This document shows positions 58,565 to 64,000 of a stretch of 64,000 nt of DNA, in pieces. This DNA is from Apophysomyces variabilis (Eukaryota; Mucoromycota; Mucoromycetes; Mucorales; Mucoraceae): the NCBI GenBank assembly GCA_002749535.1, contig MZZL01000397.1, forward strand, positions 3,238-67,237, read 5' to 3'. Numbering within the stretch: the first letter of the stretch is position 1; every line of letters starts with the position of its first letter. A program made the translations under genes and the position numbers. The notes under the pieces are model-generated. The model searched no databases. It was not told the DNA's origin and saw nothing but the letters and a program-made list of their open reading frames with translations.

Positions 58565-60445
58565 TATTTCAATGACGCGCAGGAATGGACACCGAAAAGA
58601 AAGTTTGTTTCACTTTTGGAATGACGGAGATCACAAAGGCAAATATCACGGATTGACGTCAGATAGCGAGTTCTCGGCAAGGGTTTCTTAATAGTTTTTT
58701 TTCTAGAGAAAGATAAAAAAGGGAAAAGTTGGTTTTAAACGAGGAGAAACAAAGAAAGAGAAAGAAAGGACAAGGTTGTGCTTAAGTGCAGAAACGTGGT
58801 GATTGAAATCCGTGTGTGACTTGATTGCTCCCTGCCAGATGCTGTAAAACCCTCTCCGCATTTCTTGGGGAAGACGGCATGTCAGTCATTGCATCATCCT
58901 TCTAACAGTAACTGCAATACATTTGAATAAGCTGGAAATAAAGTTTGGGATTAAAATAAGATATGGAAGGCAATGACTCCCTTCTCAAACAGCCATCATC
59001 TGGAATGCGAACGAAAAAGGATAGCTAAACCATTCCGAGGTCTATCACTAATCGAGTCAATGCTGCTGGGTGATAGTCTATTTCCTATTTTCATGACGTA
59101 TATGATCAATATCTGAGGTTACACTCCCGCAGCATTAGCCTTCAATTAAACTTTCTCAAACCACTCAATTCGTCTCATGACTTATCTACGGCGTGATTCA
59201 TATGCATAACGACATATGGTATAGATCGTAGTTATTTTATTATCACTAAGTTCTAAGCAGCCAGATATCCCTTTTTCCTTTTAATCTCGGGAGTTCATCT
59301 TCATTCTTTCCTTTCCTTTCCTTCTTTCTCGTCCGAAATGAACTTAATTGCTCGTATATCACCGATGTCGTTCAGGTTACAATGATAGAGCCTATTGGAT
59401 GCAATTTTCCATCTGTAAAGGTACAAGTCAATTATGCGGACAACATGCTTTACTTACCTCAACTTGGTTCTCCAGCGGGACGCAACATTTATTCGAGCAA
59501 CGTAAGATATGATTCATGGTTAGTCAATTGGAAGGATATATCGATGTTTTTTTTATTTACTCCCGAAGGGTATTCGTGCCCATCAACAGGGGCCAGCCCC
59601 GCACCATTGCCCGGTTGGGGGGGACCTGAGAGGAGAGAACAGCTTCTGTACAGCGACCAGGTTTTGCTTAACGCACTGCAGAGGACTTGAAGCGCTGTAA
59701 CACGTGGCGAGGGCTTCGAAGCACAGCGTACGAGGAGCACTGGTTATAAACGGGCATGATCTCTTTATCACTTATCGAGTGGAGTTTAGGGAATTAGCTA
59801 TTCAACCAAGGTTTTTTGAGACAGAGGTCACGGCCATGGGTCATCATGTAGATCTAATCAATACACGTGCTTACAGGGGATGTAATATGTGGGTAACAGA
59901 GCCAAAGAATGAAAAGAATATTGCCCTTTCGTCATTAAGTAATTGGGATTGTTAAAACCAAAAATCTCAGTCATTGATAGGGAAAACAACGAATGTCTAG
60001 TCAATGACAACACTGCATAGATAAAGACTAGGATGAATGAACCATTGGACAGTCGACAGGTATACAGACAAAGAAAGAAAATGATAGTAATCCCTCTTCT
60101 CTGGGACATGCAAGGTTCACCCTACAAACTGCAGTTACATTTCGTAACAATAAAATTTTGTCTTCCATATAGCGCATGATAGAGAGTTCGAACTTAAAGG
60201 ATGTATATCTCAGTGCGGTCGACGGACAAATATGGGCCCCCTCAATCACCTAAACAACAAGGTCGGTGTAGAGACTGATGTTATTTCCTAACACAATCTG
60301 TATGTTTGGATGTGATGGAATAGCCGACTGAAGGGACAGGTGGCCATCACAATGTGCTTAAGCGTTTGAAAGATTCATCAGGCGAGAAGCCGCCTTCAGC
60401 CACCCAAAACTGACGATCTTCGTTTTTCTTTCTTTCAGCGCCATT
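58565..60445. other. divergent interval between Ste23 and AlkB homologue
   Basis: 1.9 kb carrying both promoters and the GC-rich patch described separately. The frame at 59382-59690 (102 codons) runs through that patch and has no recognisable domain. Confidence 0.5.
59565..59770. other. GC-rich, hairpin-rich patch
   Basis: In AT-rich surroundings this stretch is clearly GC-rich and full of inverted repeats: GGGGCCAGCCCC (about 59590); CGCTGT at 59691-59696 pairing with ACAGCG at 59726-59731; an inner perfect palindrome GCTTCGAAGC at 59714-59723; and CTGTACAG near 59647. Ending here could be a structured non-coding RNA or debris of an element. It shows no RNase P, SRP, U3 or tRNA signature that I could recognise. 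Confidence 0.4.
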
Positions 60446-61848
60446 ATGCATCACACACCCGTGTTTACATCACGTAGACAGCAAAAGATATGGGAAAAAC
60501 AACAAAAACAAAATGCAGCCAAACGGCAAAAGCGTGATTCATACGTAAATCAAGCTCCATTCCGCCATGTTGAACGACAATTCAAAACCCGTGGGCCTAT
60601 TGATATTTCTCAAGTGGTTGATTTCCACCATCTCGATGCAAATAGCGAACAGATTAAAGAAAACATTGTTCAGGTGGAGCTTGCTGAAGATTTGCGATGT
60701 TTGTCCACATTGTTTGGAGTCACAGACAATGATTGGGAGAAAAGAGCACACAGAGCCATGGTTTTAAAAAACGTACCAGGTAGGAAGTGACTGAGCTTCA
60801 TATAAGAGATGTAAATCGTTATGTTACCAGGTTTGATCATTATTCCCAACCCATTCACTCCCGAAGCACAACGTCATATTATCAAGAACTGTCTATCAAC
60901 TTACGCCCGGCCGCCGAATACCTCCAGTCTTCATGCACATTACCATATCCCTGCAGAAGGAATTTGGGATTTATACGCGCGGGAGCAACGAGGAGAGCTG
61001 AAAAAGGGCGATCCAGACTACTACGTACCAAAGAAAACGGCCAGTGATAACAATGAATCACTGTATGACAGTGACGATCAAGGCGACCTGGAGAGCGTTG
61101 CTTCAGAAACAAAACCAGCTGCATTACTTGGACCATCAGAATTGGTTAGAAAGCAGCGCTGGGTTACATTGGGATATCAATATCGCTGGAGCGTAAAAGA
61201 GTATGATTTGGACCAAAGACATCCTATGCCAGAAGATATATCGAATCTGACACGTGCCATTGTACGTGCCGTCGAAGGTGTAGGCTGTGAAGAAGCTGCG
61301 GTACCATGGAGAAATAACTACAAAGGCGATGATTTTGTATCGGAAGCTGGTGTGATAAACTATTATCAAATGCGAGATACATTAATGGGCCATGTCGATA
61401 GGAGTGAATTGAACATGGATGCTCCCCTTGTATCAGTCAGGTAGAACTTCCAAATTTTATGCAGTAACTTTTTTTCCTCATCTGTTTCCCTCCTCTAGCT
61501 TTGGTCATACTTGCATTTATCTTATCGGCAGTGATACTCGAGACACTGCGCCCATACCACTTTCCCTGACAAGTGGTGACATTATCGTCATGACGAGCTT
61601 ATGTCGAAAAGCGTTCCATGGTAAAAAGCCGTTTTTGTACGCTATGGCGTTTTATTTATTTTCATGACTTAATGTTAGGTGTCCCAAGGATTGTGGAAAA
61701 CACATTGCCCGATTATCTCTCGTCAAACAACACCTTTCCAGACCAACCGGATTGGGATATTTATGGAAACTATATGAGTAGTACACGTATCAATTTAAAC
61801 GTACGACAAGTATTTCCCCCAAATACACAACCTGGAACACAGAAATAG
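60446..61848 (+). CDS. ALKBH1: AlkB homologue 1, 2-oxoglutarate/Fe(II) dioxygenase
   Basis: AlkB-family dioxygenases demethylate nucleic acids; ALKBH1 acts on tRNA and possibly DNA, in nucleus and mitochondria. Exons 60446-60779, 60831-61440, 61499-61620 and 61679-61848 give 411 residues, the size of human ALKBH1. The N-terminus is basic and Gln-rich (RRQQKIWEKQQKQNAAKRQK). The core begins LIIIPNPFTPEAQRHIIKNC. WVTLGYQYRWSVKEYD and EAGVINYYQMRDTLMGHVDR follow, giving the iron ligands His299 and Asp301. The distal ligand is His355 in RKAFHGVPRIV, and the 2-oxoglutarate-binding Arg is in RINLNVRQVFP. SGDIIVMTSLCRKAFHG matches ALKBH1 rather than ALKBH2/3. A Ser/Asp/Glu-rich loop (ESLYDSDDQGDLESVASE) interrupts the N-terminal part of the domain. 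All catalytic residues are present. Confidence 0.93.
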
Positions 61849-62173
61849 ATAAAAACCTTGCACTTACCTGATATATCCACATGCCGAATGTACCAAGCAA
61901 TAGAAAGACTATATTACATTGTTTCCCATGGGCTAACGCTCCTAGTTCCCTTCAAAAAGAAAGCTGGTTTCAGTACTTTCCTAGCATTAAAGGTAGCTCT
62001 TGTTGTTTTTGCAACATTCAAAAATCTAGACGTCCCAAATAAGGCCTATCCCTGCCGTAAGGCGCATTTACGTGAAAAAGCGTTCTACATGAGAGTTTAT
62101 TTGTTGATAGATAATAACAAAGATGGATAATTTGCTCTATTGCCTGTATACATGAAAAACATGAATAAGAATC
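61849..62173. other. convergent intergenic region
   Basis: 325 bases between the stops of the AlkB homologue and the P450. AT-rich; a 90-codon plus frame here has no recognisable content. Expected to hold both polyadenylation sites. Confidence 0.55.
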
Positions 62174-64000
62174 CTAATAGCGTTTCGTGAAAGTAATATC
62201 GAGTTTAACAGCGGTCTGGACACCATGAGTCGTTGTCATCAGGTTAGCTGCATGTGGAGAGTTTTTAGGAAGCACCCAAGTGAACTTCCTCACTATTGAA
62301 ATGTTAATTTCCATATTAACTCCGAGATCGTACTGTAACTTACACAGCATGGAGAGAAGGACGCGTTGTTCGGCCAAGCTAAAGTTCATTCCAATACACT
62401 GTCTTCCACCACTAGAAAATGGAATCCAAGACATGCCGCTTCCAGCTTTGCTGTCCGCTTCGTTTCCAGGAGCAAAGCGCTCCGGGTTAAATTCATCAGG
62501 GTTCTGCCACACACGAGGGTTGCGATGAAGATTATAAATGTCGACAGTTACGAGTGTTCCCTTTGGAATAACTGTTCCCTCCAAGTCAATGTCTTTGGTT
62601 GCCTTTCTTGGAAAGACTTCAGAAGCAGGTCCATTCAGTCGTAACGTCTGGTTTAAGCAGAATGGCATAAGCTACTGACTTTTGGGAAGAGAATAAACCA
62701 TACCTCCTTCATCACCATATTGATATAATCCATAGCCTTTGTCTGCTCTACCGTCGGCAAAACATCGACGGGTTCGCTACCCAGGATACGTAATGCTTCT
62801 TCCCTTGCTTTTCGTTGAATATCCTAGTCCAACAAAATTAGGTGCTGGCCTATAACCATTGATTGTCCATTGCTTTCTTTTTACCTGATGGACAGCCAAA
62901 TAATATATAGCAAACGAAAGAGCATTGGCAGTGGTGTCATGACCTGAACGAATTATGGAGCGGGTTAGTCACGTTCTGAGGCTCAGCATGGATAGAGGGG
63001 TGCATACCTGCGACAAAGAAGGCACAAAGGTTGCTCTGCAGAATTCAAGGTAGGTGTTAAAGCAAAACAAAGGGTCATTGACACACCGGTGTTTTCTTAC
63101 CTTCAATTCTTCGTTAGACATAGCGCCTTCGCCATTTAATTCACTTTCAATCATAAGAGTCAGCAAGTCTTTCTCGTTTTCTTGAAGGTTAGGATTGGGT
63201 TTCTGATCCTTCAGAGCCTCTCGTTTGTGAAGGATAATATTATCCAGCATGGCCAAGAAGTGCGTGAGTTTCCGATGGAGTCTCTGTCTTTCAGGGAATA
63301 ACCACAAGAACTTTTGCTCTAACTTTGGGAAGAAGTTGAACAATGGATCCGTATGTCCTTTCATGACGCTGTTATAGATGTTAACCCATTCATTATCGGG
63401 TTGTTCGACGGAATGGAAATCAAAGCCTAACAGAATCCTACGTTAACCGAGAACAAAATGGTGTATATACCATCCACTTACCAAAGCCGGCTTTGCCAAT
63501 GGCGTCTAAAGTCCAACGCTCCATCAGATCTACGATATTGACCGTATCATCCATTTGGTCCATGGTTTTGAACAGATGCTGTGTTAATGTACCGAACATA
63601 TTGACAGGCATGGATCTATGGAATGCTGGATTGGCGATCTGGACGTTTGACCGTAAAAGTGATAGAAAGTTAGACTAAACGAAACGACATGCTCAGCTAA
63701 TACTGACCTTTCGTTGTTTCTTCCAATCAGCACCGTTCAGAAACACGAGATTGGGACCGCGCGTGAATCGTACGGGTAAAGTACCTTCTCTTCCGTGAGC
63801 AACATCGATTTTGGGAAATACATCGGTTCGCAGCAACAACGTCTTGATGGCAGCAGGGTTGGCTGCGTAAACACTCCATCCAAAGGGTGTAGGTCGCTTC
63901 GTTTTTCATGCATTAATTATGGAGTACATAGATGAATGCAAATTCCTTCCATACCATGTAGATTCCATTGCTATTTTCCTTCTCCAAGAGCGGCCTGATG
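62174..64000 (-). CDS. cytochrome P450 monooxygenase (5' end beyond the window)
   Basis: A heme-thiolate monooxygenase. The last exon, 62647-62174, has the heme loop PFSSGGRQCIGMNFSLAEQR with the Cys ligand and the PERF-type motif FNPERFAPG. The exon 62823-62704 ends at MVMKE, so the K-helix ExxR (Glu-Thr-Leu-Arg) is split by the intron 62648-62703. The I-helix GHDTTANALSFAIYYLAVHQ comes from about 62941-62886. The C-terminal D helix region is KGHTDPLFNFFPKLEQKFLW and EKDLLTLMIESELNGEGAMS. At the right edge PLLEKENSNGIYM continues out of the window, so the membrane anchor is not seen. Class E, CYP4/CYP509-like in feel; substrate unknown. All key residues visible here are intact. Confidence 0.9.

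Noticed and set aside
59689..59760. possible SRP or RNase P RNA
   Set aside because: A TGTAAC and a GGAGCA occur, but in the wrong order and without the conserved helix context of either RNA.

Overview
The window is nuclear DNA of a filamentous or yeast-like fungus, most likely an early-diverging one (Mucoromycota, probably Mucorales). Nearly every gene is split by short introns of about 45-80 bases with GT..AG ends. Intergenic DNA is AT-rich, and every identifiable protein is eukaryotic and mostly fungal: Prp43, Kap123, Dsc1/Tul1, PKA regulatory subunit, Zn2Cys6 factor, Gvp36-type BAR protein, Ste23. The phylum is an inference from intron style and protein feel; no rRNA or other marker is present. 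Exon joints given below were worked out by hand from reading frame, splice signals and family conservation. Wherever all exons are listed they close in frame. || Layout. 1-1600: tail of one gene, then three diverged tandem units of about 375 bases. 2810-5298 (-): GRAM-VASt sterol-transfer protein (LAM/Ysp2 type). 5.3-8.4 kb: gene-poor. 8.4-17.7 kb (+): cyclin C, aspartate kinase, a Zn2Cys6 transcription factor, Swi5 (87 aa) and homoserine O-acetyltransferase. 17.9-21.8 kb (-): a YML020W-like hydrolase-fold protein and a BAR protein. 22.4-26.6 kb: decayed DNA with a dead DD34E transposase, a 99-aa coiled-coil gene with a GC-AG intron, a frameshifted unknown gene and another broken fragment. 27.6-33.6 kb (+): Golgi/endosomal RING ligase Dsc1/Tul1 and helicase Prp43. 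34.0-37.9 kb (-): importin Kap123. 38.9-45.5 kb (+): PKA regulatory subunit and an AVT-type vacuolar amino-acid transporter, separated by about 3 kb without a clear gene. 47.6-49.8 kb (-): an unidentified helical protein. 49.9-51.0 kb (+): an AT-hook protein flanked by microsatellites. 52.2-54.4 kb (+): mitochondrial malic enzyme. 54.6-58.6 kb (-): Ste23/insulysin metalloprotease. 60.4-61.8 kb (+): AlkB homologue 1. 62.2-64.0 kb (-): a cytochrome P450 that runs off the right edge. || How genes relate. Most are unrelated housekeeping genes. The one suggestive neighbourhood is 10-17.7 kb. There the first enzyme of the aspartate family (aspartate kinase, with a Gcn4-type TGACTCA site upstream) lies on the same strand as the homoserine-acetylating enzyme of methionine synthesis, with a Zn2Cys6 regulator between them. 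I found no clearly new multi-gene system. The least explained items are the tandem units at the left end, the frameshifted gene at 24.6-25.8 kb, the 99-aa gene at 23.6 kb, the unidentified gene at 47.6-49.8 kb and the GC-rich, hairpin-rich patch near 59.6 kb.
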